From NCBI RefSeq assembly GCF_947623445.1, contig NC_135247.1:4962501-5026500 (forward strand): 64,000 bases of DNA, given 5' to 3'. Position numbers and translations under genes: made by a program. The stretch's first letter is position 1. Every line of letters begins with the position of its first letter. This document shows positions 46,865 through 58,560 of the stretch, piece by piece. The notes below the pieces were generated by a model, which ran no database searches, was not told where the DNA came from, and saw only the letters and a list, made by a program, of their open reading frames with translations. This DNA is from Clavelina lepadiformis (Eukaryota > Chordata > Ascidiacea > Aplousobranchia > Clavelinidae).

Positions 46865-47731
46865 TCAAAATGGATGCCTGTAAAAGTTAGGCTCTGAATA
46901 ATCAAAGTTTGATGGATAAGAGTAATTGCGATAAAAAGAACTCCTGGGGGGATAATATGGATGGTAATACTGCCTTCGATCTTGAAGCATTTGTTGATGC
47001 CACCTATAACCATGTGGAGGTCTTTGCCTTGATGAATATTCAGAAAATTCGTTATGATAATTTCGCCTTTGACAGTGTGGATCACGATAAATGTCTCTGT
47101 CCCAAAATTCATAACCTGTAGCCCTTTGTTGTGGAAATTCCTGCATTTTATTGGTGTGCTCCTGAATATGATCAGAATCTATTTTTTCAGATGAAGAATG
47201 CAAGTCATTCAGATAGTTTTCTCTTTCTATTTTATGCCCCCTAGCCGCATTAAACATGTTTATGGCATCAGATGGTTGTATGCGTTTTTCTTTTATGAGA
47301 TATTTGCAAACAAAATAACCTGTACGATTTAGTCCATGCGTGCAGTGCACCACAATCACATTGTCATTGTCTTTGTTTTCTTTTTCAAACTCTTTAATAG
47401 CTGAGAAAAACTGCATTATGATTTGATTATCCGGTATAACTCGTCCAGGAACCATAATCTTCACATACTTCATGCCATAGTCAGTGAAGTCACGTGGATC
47501 GTAATACTTCCTTGTAAATGTTAGGTCAACTATGAGACCTATTTTAATGTTGCGTTCTTCAGCCATTTGTATGAGGTTATTAGGTGAGAAGTGTTCATCC
47601 TCAGGAATGTCCTTATAAAATCTCTTTTTCAATGGGACTTTCACTGCAAGGAATCGAGAATTTTCCACAATTTTTCCCATTTTCGAATAATCTAACCATC
47701 CTTCAGGTAAGTGGTTGTGCTTATGTGGCAT
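46865..47731 (-). CDS. DUSP11: RNA 5'-triphosphatase / dual-specificity phosphatase, DUSP11 (PIR1) type
   Basis: One intronless frame of 288 residues. Family members remove phosphates from 5'-triphosphorylated RNA, acting in the nucleus. The catalytic domain spans about residues 8-185: LPEGWLDYSKMG at the start, a KVPLKK segment, LIVDLTFTRKYYDP, the general-acid region near PGRVIPDN, and the P-loop VHCTHGLNRTGYFVCKYL with Cys130 and Arg136. RGHKIERENYLNDL closes the domain. The HCTHGxNRTG form is that of RNA triphosphatases and capping enzymes. The C-terminal 100 residues are low complexity, rich in Tyr, Arg, His and Pro (YYHPYYPPRSSFYRN), as in vertebrate DUSP11; no guanylyltransferase domain follows, which argues against the capping enzyme itself. 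A TTTTTATATAG acceptor-like site lies 9 bases before the start, a possible trans-splice site. Confidence 0.93.
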   Translation of the reverse strand: MPHKHNHLPEGWLDYSKMGKIVENSRFLAVKVPLKKRFYKDIPEDEHFSPNNLIQMAEERNIKIGLIVDLTFTRKYYDPRDFTDYGMKYVKIMVPGRVIPDNQIIMQFFSAIKEFEKENKDNDNVIVVHCTHGLNRTGYFVCKYLIKEKRIQPSDAINMFNAARGHKIERENYLNDLHSSSEKIDSDHIQEHTNKMQEFPQQRATGYEFWDRDIYRDPHCQRRNYHNEFSEYSSRQRPPHGYRWHQQMLQDRRQYYHPYYPPRSSFYRNYSYPSNFDYSEPNFYRHPF

Positions 47732-47739
47732 AACGTAAT

Positions 47740-50700
47740 TCTATATAAAAATGATCTACAAACAAAGAAGGTATATATAAGGCACAATATTATGTTGCAA
47801 AGTATTGTCAATATGCAAAAATTAAAAACTTCTATGTTAACTAGTAATTGCAAACGTGTAAATGTACCTACGCTGAAATAATTTCGGTAGACTTAAGCTA
47901 GCCGTGTGGAACATCAAAATCTGTCCACAGTTCCGATATTTTTGAATAATTTGGATAATAACAAATAAAACTGAAGAATCTGCCAAGTATTTAGTTTGAA
48001 ATTCTGTTACAGAATTTGATTTATTCAGATTTTTGAAAATCGATTTTGAAATGTCTATGTTGCATATTAATTAAAATGCCTCGTTTTAGTTCTAGTCTAA
48101 ATCAGTGGATCTTAACCTTTTTGTCCAATGCAGCAATGTTACTTTTTAACTCTTATGAATACTGTCGCCCTCCTCTTACTATATGTGAAGGGAAAGTGAA
48201 ACGATGCTTTTAATGTTGTCACAATTCAAGGTTGGCAGTAAATTGGTGTTGTATCAACGAAACATTTTCCTGATAGAACTAACCATCCTAAATATAGTTT
48301 TTTGCAATGGCTCTATCTTTTAAATCGAAGTGCTCATAGAAATACCGAATATGATAATGTATTTCCAACTTCATAAGAAGGAGTGTATAAAAAATCTTTC
48401 ACAATGCTCAGCATTTCTGAAATATCAATAAAATTATGACATACATGCAAATCTTAATGAAAACAAATGAATGTAACTTGGCCATAAACATCGTATGTGA
48501 TGGCCATATATGTGGCAGTTTTAATGGTACAACTACGAGCATTTGTTGGAAGCATCTCTCACAAATAGGCGGCTTGCTTATCTTTTCAATTTAACAGTAT
48601 GAAGTTTTTCAGTAGGGGTGTACTGAAGGAATGTTTTTAAGTAGGGGTGTTTTTTGGATTTGTTTCCAAACCAAATTTTTAAAAAAGCAATTAAATAATT
48701 TGGGCCGAATCATGCAATCTAGTATTGCAAGTACTGATATGGTAAAAGCGAAAAAAGCAGTGTTCATACACTGAAGCTTATTATATAATTACGGCATGAA
48801 ATACAATAGTTGAACTAACGCATACTTAGTTGTAGCTTGAGATACACTTAGATGCCCTGTTACGTGCAGCAACAATCATATCCGTTGTTTTGCAATTTTC
48901 TTTCAGCAGGTTTTATTTTGATGCACTTCTATTTCTAAGCATCTGTAGTCTCAAAAGTGTTTATTGCACAGCTTTATGCATGTACACAATAATAGGACAA
49001 TAATGCCCCACAATGCTAACTGACTTTATCTCCAACCAGCAACCTCGGCCTGCCAAAAATTTCCACTTGGTCAAAACTTAAAAACAATCTTTAATCATGA
49101 TTTAAGTACACAAAAATTCGGCTCACACAAAATTCAGACCCAAGCAGAGAAAAGTAGCTAAAATATAAAAATATCGAAAAGATAGCAGTGCGAAAATTTA
49201 AAGCAACGTAGAAGAATTAATGCGCAGGTGTGTAAAAAAAGTTCTTCTGTGAGGTATTACAGTGTAATGGAATAATTGGTTATTGTTGTTGAACTTGACT
49301 GTTCCAGTCACTCCAATACAATGTTCGATTGTCTGAATGTTTATTTGCGCTCGATGATAAATGAGCCTCAAGGTCGTTGTTCTGCTTTTCTTAATCTTAG
49401 AATTAATTGTTCACCTCGACAACTGTATATTCTGATTATATTGAAGCTTCTTTGAACGAATACATCAAGATAAAACATTGTGACAGCAACAGCATAAAGA
49501 CATGTTGCGGCGTTGAACGTAATAGAAAGAAGAGACTGATAAGTGATAACTCGTACTGTACGCACAATAACCCGGAAGCAATCGATTATGTCACGCAGTG
49601 TTATGCTTTGCTGATTCGATAGATGAGAATTCTATGTTTTACACAATCTTATATTACATTAATTCATAATATTATCACAACAGTTTTTGCGCTTGATATC
49701 GAAATTTTGGATTTGGCTTGAAAACCAGATTTTTTCGAGGTGGGTGAGTTTAACGCAATGAAACTTAAAAAGTAGGCCTATTGTACATATAGCCTAGAGA
49801 CTTGAAAATTTTGTATACATTAAGAATCTTGCTTACTAGGCTACACCTCCAAAAATTCCATTTAAATGAATCAAAAATTAATATTAAAATAGCGAATTTT
49901 TGATAAAATTCTGAAACTGGGTACTTCCGTAGACTATCTACACGACCATATCGCACACATAAGACAGCAAGATCTTGCTGAAAACGGCAATACCCTGCAG
50001 TACGGTAAATTAAAGGCAAACTGACTTAAATATGATACAAGTTACCGGTACTTTATGGGTGAAGGCTGGCCCTTCAGTGAGGATTCTCCTTTCCAGTAGT
50101 CTCCCCAAGTACTTTTGTAGGCTACGTTACCAACACCAACTAGACATACGTCCCATTGTCCCATTCCGTATAACACAAAGGTACAAATGCTACTCATCAA
50201 GCTAGGAGAAACTTTCTGGCAGAATTAGATTGGCAAACATTTTTCAATCAGATAGCTGAAACCATCAAATACATTAAACATTATAAATAACCAAAACTAT
50301 AAATAAAATATATTATTTTAAAGACTGAAGATTTTAGTACATTTTGGAATACCTTATATTTTGAATGTTCTCTGTGGCTCGTGCTGATATTTACTCAAAA
50401 CGATTTTCGTAATAGAAATTTTGTCTGCAAGTTTTAAGTAATGGTATTTCAACTGTGTTTGACAAATACCAAATTTTAAACATTTTTTTCACCACTGCGC
50501 AAAGGTTATTTTAACGTCATAGAATTTAATAACATTATCCAACTTTTTCACAGCGTATAACATGATAACGTCATATTAATTATTTCATACAAATGATTTC
50601 TAAAGAAGAGATTCTGCAACCTTAACCACTGTGACTCATGTCTTTTATACTCTTTGCTGTGAAAATAGCACTTTAAGTGACTTGTTTATCACTGATCTTT

Positions 50701-51384
50701 AAAATTAGGTGTAGTTTGACCAACGATATAAAGAAAGTCCTTTATATCGTTGGTTTGACACTTAATAATTGTTTTCACGTCATTCCATGTTCAACGAAAA
50801 TTTCAAGTTGGTTTATAGCAACCATTAAGGTATTATTAATTGTCGCGGTTTAGGGCTCTTATGCCAGTTCACATTTGGTGTAAAAACTTCGTATTTTTAC
50901 TGCTACATGTACGTTTGCTATTTATTCTACTGTTCCTCTTTTTTACTATTCGAAGTTGTGAACTCCTAAGGCATTTGCCTTGGATAAAGCACAGATAATT
51001 TTCACTGTTAACCGGATTTATTCCCCGCACAGCAGGGCAAAATTTTTATTCTATTTTGACATTTTCCAAAATATTTTATGCTCCGCCCACTAATTATCAG
51101 AATCTAATAAATTCACGGTTTATACGCGCCAATCTTCATGACGCTTTGGCTGAACACGTCTGTATAGCGTAAGTATGTGGTAATGTGACGCATTGTGGCA
51201 ACTGCTCTTCAACTTAACGGTGGGTTTGAGCGTTTGACTGAATTTGGAATAAAGATCAGCAAGACCACGTAGCAGGAGCAGTGGTTAATGCTGTAAAAAC
51301 GTCATGTCATGCCAAAAATTTGTTAGGTCAAAAAACCGACTATCTGGCAACCTGGTGTATTAGGCTATAGAAAAGGTTGTAGCC
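47740..51384. other. Gene desert, part 1
   Basis: No supported gene on either strand. Scattered short frames lack splice context. At 48103 the sequence CAGTGGATCTTAACCTTTTT looks like the left end of a hAT element without a detectable right end. A perfect hairpin is listed separately. Confidence 0.4.
50719..50754. repeat. Perfect 15-bp inverted repeat with 6-base loop
   Basis: ACCAACGATATAAAG, spacer AAAGTC, then CTTTATATCGTTGGT. The arms match at all 15 positions. No gene abuts it. It may be a foldback relic of a small transposon or a structured transcript. Confidence 0.75.
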
Positions 51385-51487
51385 TAGTGCAGAAGTGCAC
51401 TACAAGACTACAAGATACTTTTGCATACTAGGCCTAGATCCCAGCTGCTCAAATCGTGCCATTACCTGGCTGTGCACTTCTGCAAAA
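51385..51487. mobile_element. Palindromic MITE-like element
   Basis: GCAGAAGTGCAC (51389-51400) is inverted at 51472-51483 (GTGCACTTCTGC), about 70 bases apart. The interior CCAGCTGCTCAAATCGTGCC is shared with the related copies near 17085 and 19500. Non-coding. Confidence 0.5.
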
Positions 51488-51679
51488 GATTCATCAAAAA
51501 AAGAAGTGCGAAAGAAGGCAAAATTCAAATGGCTTTGCAGGTTTTGACGTTGACGAGTCTCCTTCGTACAAGTGTGAACACTTTTCAATATGGAAAATGA
51601 GTACATATCATACTACTTTTTAACTGTAAGACTGTGGGTATTTGTAGACTGGTAGTAGGTAGATGAGATGTTTATTTTC

Positions 51680-51790
51680 ACCATTAACTGCGTGGAGCGA
51701 AAGTTAGGATGCTAGCTGTTGTAGTGATAGGCTAGCACAATAAAACACATTGTCGCGATCAATTATAAAGAGCAGGAAAAAGTGACAAAG
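51680..51790. repeat. Dispersed repeat, copy A
   Basis: The segment from ACTGCGTGGAGCGAAAGTTA through GATGCTAGCTGTTGTAG to CACAATAAAACACA and AGCAGGAAAAA matches 55105-55195 in order and spacing with moderate divergence. Family unknown. Confidence 0.5.
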
Positions 51791-52900
51791 CCCAAGGGAT
51801 TAAAACATGCAAGATAGCAACAATAGAATTGTATTATAAGATGTTAGGTAGCATGGTCATATTTCAATCATTCGTTCATTTTATTTTTCGTCTTCAATGT
51901 GAGGAATGAAAAAATTGTGCTGACGCAAGTGGTCGCTAACATATTAGAAGTTATTAACAACAATTCCTAAAAATTGGACAGGAAAAATGTGGCAAGGCCT
52001 AAAGGGCAAAAACGTACATAAGACCAACAAGAGAATGCAAAAACGGTATTAGCGTCAGCACAGCCACCAAACCCAAATTATAAACACATTATTAAAACAT
52101 AATTGAACACAAAAACACGCAATATAAACACATTTTATATAAAACAAAAGTTTAGCGGATAGTTTGGCAGGACATAAGCGTTGTGTCACCGTCAAGATAG
52201 AACCGACCTGTGTGTCTGGATGTAAGAAGAAAAACCCCACTTAATTAAACTAAGCCCCTTTTATCCAATTAAAAGTCTTTTTATTTGTTTTCTGCAAAAC
52301 AATATTTACAACGCAGGGGAGAGTACTGGACTTTGATTTTACAACAGCGGTTATTTAGAGAATAAACGACATAAAGAAAAAATAGATGCAGAGTGGCATA
52401 TGGCGCAAGAGTGAGAGAGAGATAGCAATAATACTAAATTTGATAGAAACTACAAACGAGGTAGTGTGGGTGTGTAAAGTAGGCTAGCCCTACAACATCA
52501 ATTTATGTTATAGATACACAAGGTGCAATAGACAGCAAAACATTTGCGTATAAAAGCACACTCACAGAAATGTGAACAAAAGGTAGAAAAAAGTGCAAGT
52601 TAATAAACTTCTGAGAATGTGAATGTAAAAAGTGTTTATAAGTAGGATCTGACCACAGTGATTACAGGAAGCTGTAAAATAAAAAGTTGTGTAAGTGCTC
52701 CTAAGTACAATTTGATTACAGTGATTCAAAAATAAAGGTAAATTTAGAAGTGCATAAATATGAAGATAAAGGTGATCATCATGACATCATGAAACTTTCC
52801 AGTCTGCCAATGTCAGAACATGCTGGCATTGATGTTGACCAAGGCCTTTGCCTTATAATAGGTTGGGCCTAGTGTAGCGATAGTGATGCCAAATATTGAA

Positions 52901-53010
52901 TTGGGGGTTTAATGCAGAATTGCACTACCAAATGATGTCATAATTTGAGAAGTGGGGTTTTAGAATCGTAATGCATGACACGGTTGTTCACTTTTGCACT
53001 AAACCCCAAC
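52901..53010. mobile_element. Palindromic MITE
   Basis: The left arm TTGGGGGTTTAATGCAGAAT TGCAC is mirrored by the right arm GTTCACTTTTGCACTAAACC CCAA with few mismatches. Length about 110 bases. The inner GATGTCATAATTTGAG resembles GATGACGTCACAATTTGAG of the copy at 19500, so these belong to one family. Confidence 0.6.
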
Positions 53011-53379
53011 TTGGTTTGCTTAATTAAGAGTATGGTGCTTAATTACATACATTGTTGAGCAAACATGGTACATTTTTTGGTACGCACAGTCCAGTGCGTA
53101 GGATTCAAACTCCTGCAAAATAAGAACTAAGCAACATATTTTCAAATTTTTTTTTATGGTTAAAGGGAATTCATATGCTACTCACCTGAGCAAAATCTTT
53201 ACAATCCAACGCCCAGAATGCTTGTAGTTTGCAAAAGAATCAAATTGGTCGACAGTTTCCATTGTGAAGTATTAGTGATTAAAAAACCTTGCTATCCAGA
53301 CAATAACTCGGAAAGGGTCTATTAGGATGGTCTGTGAATTGAAGTGTATGCTAATTTTCAACTTAAAAGGAAGGACATT

Positions 53380-53754
53380 TAGTAGATTCCGCTTATTATG
53401 ACCACCTTGGGACCAGACCATTTTGGTCATAATGCCAGGAAGGTCAGAATAATCGAAACTGCTACAGTACTTTTTAACCACACTAGAATTAAAACAGTTA
53501 GGCATAAAATGAAAAAATATGTCCAATTCATCATTTATTTCATTAACATTGGGTTGTAACATTAAAATGAAAATCAGTAAGTTAATTGAGAATACAAATG
53601 GCACAATTGTCACTGTCAAGGTCCATGATTGATAGAAAAGTCTAAAAAAGATGGAAAATGGCCATAATATCCGAAGACTGGTTATAGTAAACGGAGTTTC
53701 ATATGGAAAAATTCGAGACCACACTAAAATGGTCATATTATGTGGATTGTACTG
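53380..53754. mobile_element. pogo-like MITE
   Basis: The left end reads AGTAGATTCCGCTTATTATG ACC and the right end read backwards reads AGTACAATCCACATAATATG AC, an imperfect inverted repeat of about 22 bases. TA follows the right end (53755-53756). GGTCATAATG-type motifs recur inside each end. About 375 bases. The long minus-strand frame crossing it has no protein-like features. Confidence 0.6.
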
Positions 53755-53819
53755 TACTATTTTTTCCAAAGTTTAGGTTAATCTAAAAACACTTCTCACT
53801 GGGATTGAATCACTTAGCT

Positions 53820-53955
53820 AGGCTGTGAATTGAAATAAACGCTAATAAACAAGATTAATAAACTAGTCAGCAGAAATCTGCCAGTCACGGTAACATGATT
53901 TTGCAACTTGAATAAGCAGACGCTGGTAAAATAGTCACTTTTGAAATATTATTTT
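53820..53955. repeat. Partial copy of the 43.4-kb SINE-associated repeat
   Basis: GCTGTGAATTGAAATAAACG CTAA, then ATCTGCCAGTCACGGTAACA and GGTAAAATAGTCACTT, parallel segments of 43420-43720 in the same order. The tRNA-like head is missing. Confidence 0.45.
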
Positions 53956-54430
53956 TTCTGCCTATCTTGATGTAATTGGAAAAAGGTCTATTGAAAATAA
54001 TAGGACATTGGTCAGTGTTTCACTCGATTAGGTAACTTTTTCGATACATTCTTTTTGCTGCTCTAAAAGTAAGGTAAGCCTTACTCCATTTTTTTATGTT
54101 TTTTGTAGACTTTTGAGCACTGTGCAGTCTTGCTAAAATTGTTGTGTGTAGTTTTATGTAAAAAAAAGAAGATATATATAAACACAATTTTTTTTACGTT
54201 TTTGTTTTATTTCTGTTTAAAATTAACATAGACTTGCATTTGTTTGCGCATAGAAGATTGATTGTTAAATATTTAATAAAATCTGCTGTTGTTACCATGC
54301 AAAGGCAAGCAACTGAGTGCAAATTCAAACATACGACATTCTAGTGCTAGGATTTTAAGTGAAGAATTTTTTGATGGGTTTGAAACGCATATTATCGAAA
54401 ACTGTCTTGAAACATGTCATGGCACAATAT

Positions 54431-54435
<5 letters not shown>

Positions 54436-54473
<38 letters not shown>
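54436..54473. repeat. (AT)n microsatellite
   Basis: An uninterrupted run of about 18 AT dinucleotides. Confidence 0.95.
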
Positions 54474-54478
<5 letters not shown>

Positions 54479-55104
54479 AAAACAGAAAAATATTTTTGCC
54501 TTTAACTTCTCAGCTTTAATATGTATAAGGGTGGTTACGGGGACAAGATACACACAAATATTGAGAGGTGTATAAATAAATACTAGGGCATGTTAGATGA
54601 AAAAATTTGGTGATTTTAACTTAATGTACAAATCTTATAGCTTGAGCGCCAGTAATTTTTTGTAAGGTGGTGACAAACATTTTTTGTGCATTCAGCCGTT
54701 GGCTTTGTGTTACCTTCAGTCAAATTTGATCTAATCGGTGTTAAAAATGTCCATATTTAAATGTGACAACACAAAGGAACATATTTCCATTCAACTTTTT
54801 AGTGCCTGGGATGGAACGTTCATATGTTTTAAAAAGAAGGATAGGCCTGTGTATTTATCCTCCAAATGGATGATATATGGTAACCTGAATTTCATTATTC
54901 ATTATTTAGCCGATATTTGATTTTGATTTGCACAAATATCAAATTTATAAATCCTTTTTTTAATTTTTTACATTTCTTGTATATATAAAGTTTAGAAAAC
55001 GGATCCCTCTGAGATGTGTTGAAGGACAAAGTAAAATTACCATGGGTTTTTCCACACTCTGTAAATCATCAAAATGTTTGTTTGTATTGTATTGGTTATT
55101 TTTC

Positions 55105-55195
55105 GCTACTAACTGTGCGGTTTGAAAGTTATGATGCTAACCGTTGTAGCACAATAAAACACAAGCTCACGAATAAATAACGAGCATGAAAAATT
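55105..55195. repeat. Dispersed repeat, copy B
   Basis: Homologous to 51680-51790: AACTGTGCGGTTTGAAAGTT, GATGCTAACCGTTGTAG, CACAATAAAACACA, AGCATGAAAAA. Confidence 0.5.
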
Positions 55196-56037
55196 TTCTA
55201 ATTAGTTTACAGAATGTTGTTTCCCACATAGAGACTCCAAGACTGAATATGTTCCACATGAACATGATCATGTCAGACAGCAGGCGCACAGTAAAATATC
55301 TAATGTGACCACATAAAAGCCTTATGCTGTATGTACCTATTGCCTACGTTGGAATGATATCATTCTATATTATATACAATAACAATGGAAAATCTTACGG
55401 TACTACATACAGTGATAATGCCTTCCAAATCGGGTAGATTGAAGCTATGCTTTTTTTAGCACAGATAAAAATTCCATGTATTAGTAAATGCATGCATTTA
55501 GCAGTGTTGGCAAAACATCCTGACTAGGACATGTCTAATTTTATATATATACTATAACTAATGAAAACAAAGAGACTGCAACTTTGTTTTAAGTATTGTC
55601 TAGTATTAGCACAGAGACTATTACGCATAGGCTGCGATTATGAAAAGAAAATGAATTTTTAACACGTACCGGTAATAGTATGTACATCATTTATGAATCA
55701 AGTGTACATGAATCTACAGTAAGTAGATTAACTGATTTTTCACTGGCACACAAAGTATCATAATTAAAATGACATCAGACACTTTATCCATGTGGCAAAG
55801 TTTTATCTTTCGCATCTTAGTTGGTTTGGTTCTTTAGACTAATGAGAACACACGGTTAATACTGTTAATAGTGCTACTTTGAGTTCAAAAACTTTAATCT
55901 TTTTGCAAAAAGGGTTTACAGCAGAAAGGCAGTTACAATTTGTATTTATCTTCTAATTTATGTTTTACTTCATCCGCAGATAAATTAGTGATACATCTGT
56001 ATTTGCTGTAGATTATATTTCATATAGAACAATCAAG

Positions 56038-56859
56038 ATGATTCGTTTTATTCTCATCCAAAATAGAGCTGGAAAGACCAGGCTAGCTAAGTGGTTGGTA
56101 TTATCATTATTATCTGCATTAGTTTTTTGGAAACCATATACTGTATAATAAACAGTAATTATTTCATTCCTCCAACTAAGAGGAGCAAAAACAAAAATAT
56201 GATGATATTTCCTACTTTTCATTATTTTTTAGGATATTATGTATAGAGTGTTTTGGTTAGTTTCGGAATATATGTTTGCGAGATGAAATCCAAGAAAGGG
56301 TTATCATTGCGTGGTTAGGATCTTATTATGTGTATTTGTGGTTATTTTGGCATTAAAGTTAAAGTAAGACGAAAGGAATGTATTCTTATTGAACAGTGAA
56401 AGAAAAGTATTAAATAATTATATAATGTAACAAGAAATGAACTAATGTATACCTACGACAGTAACGACAACACATATTTTTTTTAGGTACATGCAGTTTG
56501 ATGATGATGAAAAACAGAAGTTAATTGAAGAGGTGCATGCTGTTGTTACTGTACGTGATGCCAAACATACCAACTTTGTTGAGTTCAGAAATTTCAAGAT
56601 AGTTTATCGTCGTTATGCTGGTCTTTATTTCTGCATCTGTGTCGATGTTAATGACAATAATCTTGCATACCTCGAAGCAATACATAACTTTGTGGAAGTT
56701 CTGAACGAGTATTTCCACAATGTCTGTGAACTGGACTTGGTCTTTAACTTCTACAAAGTTTACACAGTTGTTGATGAAATGTTCCTTGCTGGGGAAATCA
56801 GGGAAACCAGTCAAACTAAAGTGATCCAACAGTTGCTAATGCTACAAAATCTAGAGTAG
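56038..56859 (+). CDS. AP2S1: AP-2 complex subunit sigma
   Basis: Two exons, 56038-56093 and 56487-56859, joined through a split Trp codon, give 142 residues, exactly the length of vertebrate AP2S1 and nearly identical in sequence. The sigma subunit is the small longin-fold chain of the clathrin adaptor AP-2 and, with alpha, binds acidic dileucine sorting signals during endocytosis at the plasma membrane. Conserved stretches include [57 protein letters not shown] and [20 protein letters not shown]. The end [12 protein letters not shown] differs slightly from the vertebrate C-terminus. The 393-base intron has GTTGGT and TTTTTTTTAG ends. A CATATAG acceptor-like site sits 11 bases before the ATG, consistent with either a 5' untranslated exon or spliced-leader addition. 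Confidence 0.98.
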
Positions 56860-58394
56860 ATTTTCGGAGCGTATGTTTTGATCAGAATTTAAATAAACTA
56901 ATAGCATCGTGTAGTATGTTTTACATCAATAGAATAACTACATTTATTGTTGCCAACAAAATTAATCGACCCATAAACAAATGTTTATGTTATTTTGGAT
57001 TTTTGGTAAGTACAATAAGTTTGCAACTCTACTATATGTCAACTAAAATTTACAGCTATAAAAAATTTATTATTACCATCTAGAGAATAGTACCTATATG
57101 TTGAGAAAGAAATTTTTTGCTCTTTTTAAATGTATTCTGCCAAATGGTATCTGTGTGAGTTGGCCCCAGTCATTAAATTGACCAAGCAAATATGTAGTTT
57201 ATTTAAAATAAAGTTATTATGAGTGGCATTGAATATCGGACTAAATCTAAACTTTAGCCATTTAATTTCCAATATGTGCAATAGTTGTCAGCGCAAGTTC
57301 TGGGACATTGTTTTGTTGCCTATTGATGTTTTGATCTCATCATATAAATATGCTGTAGTATCTTGTACTTCTATAAATATATTTCATGTTATCATTTCAT
57401 ACATCATTGATGTATCAGAGGCACAGAAATATTATGCAAAATAGCTATAATGAGAAAAATACTGCTGTTTAGTTTTTTTGATATCATACAATACTTGAGT
57501 TATTAACTTGGTTGGATTTTAAAATGTGTTCCATTTTTATTGCTTTCTGGTAATATTGATGTATTAGCTTAAGTATCAATTGTTTGCTCATGATTTGGCC
57601 AAATTTTAATCCAGTTCAGTTCAAATGAAATGGTCTGTCAGCAGCAGTCGTTGTTTGGTTAGAAAAACCGATTGCCAAAACTACAGTGTTTATGATTTTT
57701 TTCCAGAATTTTCTTTCTTAAATGTCTAAAGCTCCCATTGACACACTTTTCAAAAATTGATTGGACAAAACGATTGTCGATTGTTTTATTTGTGCTATTA
57801 TTTCATTTATTAGCATTTGTTACATGTTTTATTTTCTCATTAATGAATATATTCACTAATTGTATATACTTGTTTGTGAAAACAGATGCTGGCTTTGTGT
57901 ATTGCTGCAGATGCTCAAAAAGTAATTATAGACAAGGTATCCAGCTAGTAGTAAACCTTATAAAAAAAACAGATGTTTTGCTTTGAATGAAAGACATTCG
58001 TGATGCAAGAAAAGAGGTCACAACAAAGGTTTTTATTTGATTATAATGGTTATCATTATTGAGTAGCCAGTAAAAGTTATTATTTGATTGGGTAAATACC
58101 GTAGGTTTAGACTAGTCTAGTCAATTATTAAACTGTTGTCTGTCATAACTGTAACGCAAGAGGTGTTTATAATAAGATTGGTTATGCAATTCATTAATTA
58201 ATTATTTAAAAGTAAAAGCTGTTTGTCTTGAAACGAATTTTAAAAAGACTAGTTGATATTGTCGTTTGTATTAGTTTTCATTATGATCGTCATTTGCGGA
58301 TTTAATGTATTGTCCAGTTGAACCAGACATTTCTAGCTATAAGCATTCTGTTGGAGATTTTGAGCCAAAACCCCTTAGCGATGCCACTTAGTGT

Positions 58395-58560
58395 AAATGG
58401 CAAGACAGTAAGCTTTTAAACTAAACTGGAAAATAGGCCAACTCTTGACAGAAATTTTGCATGCAAAAACACAAATTTTAGGGAGGCAACGTGAACTGGA
58501 ACTTCAATTATATCTTTCAAATCAGCTATGTTCATCCTGATTATAAATTGCCATTAACGC
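58395..58560 (+). repeat. Diverged copy of the 16.3-kb repeat unit
   Basis: AACTGGAAAATAGGCC, ACAGAAATTTTGCATGCAAA AACACAAATTTTAG, GAACTGGAACTTCAATTATA and GATTATAAATTG occur in the same order as in the units at 16330-16980. Similarity is low. Confidence 0.3.

Noticed and set aside
46858-47112. Small minus-strand frame overlapping the phosphatase C-terminus
   Set aside because: It is an alternative frame of the low-complexity tail of DUSP11.
46865-47731. mRNA capping enzyme instead of DUSP11
   Set aside because: The frame ends in a Tyr/Arg/Pro-rich tail and no guanylyltransferase domain (KxDG) follows.
53085-53120. tRNA-like B box (GTTTGAATCC on minus)
   Set aside because: No A box or cloverleaf could be found upstream on that strand.
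53272-53769. 165-codon minus-strand open frame
   Set aside because: It runs through a pogo-like MITE from end to end, is mostly Phe/Ile/Leu/Ser from AT-rich DNA, and shows no domain.
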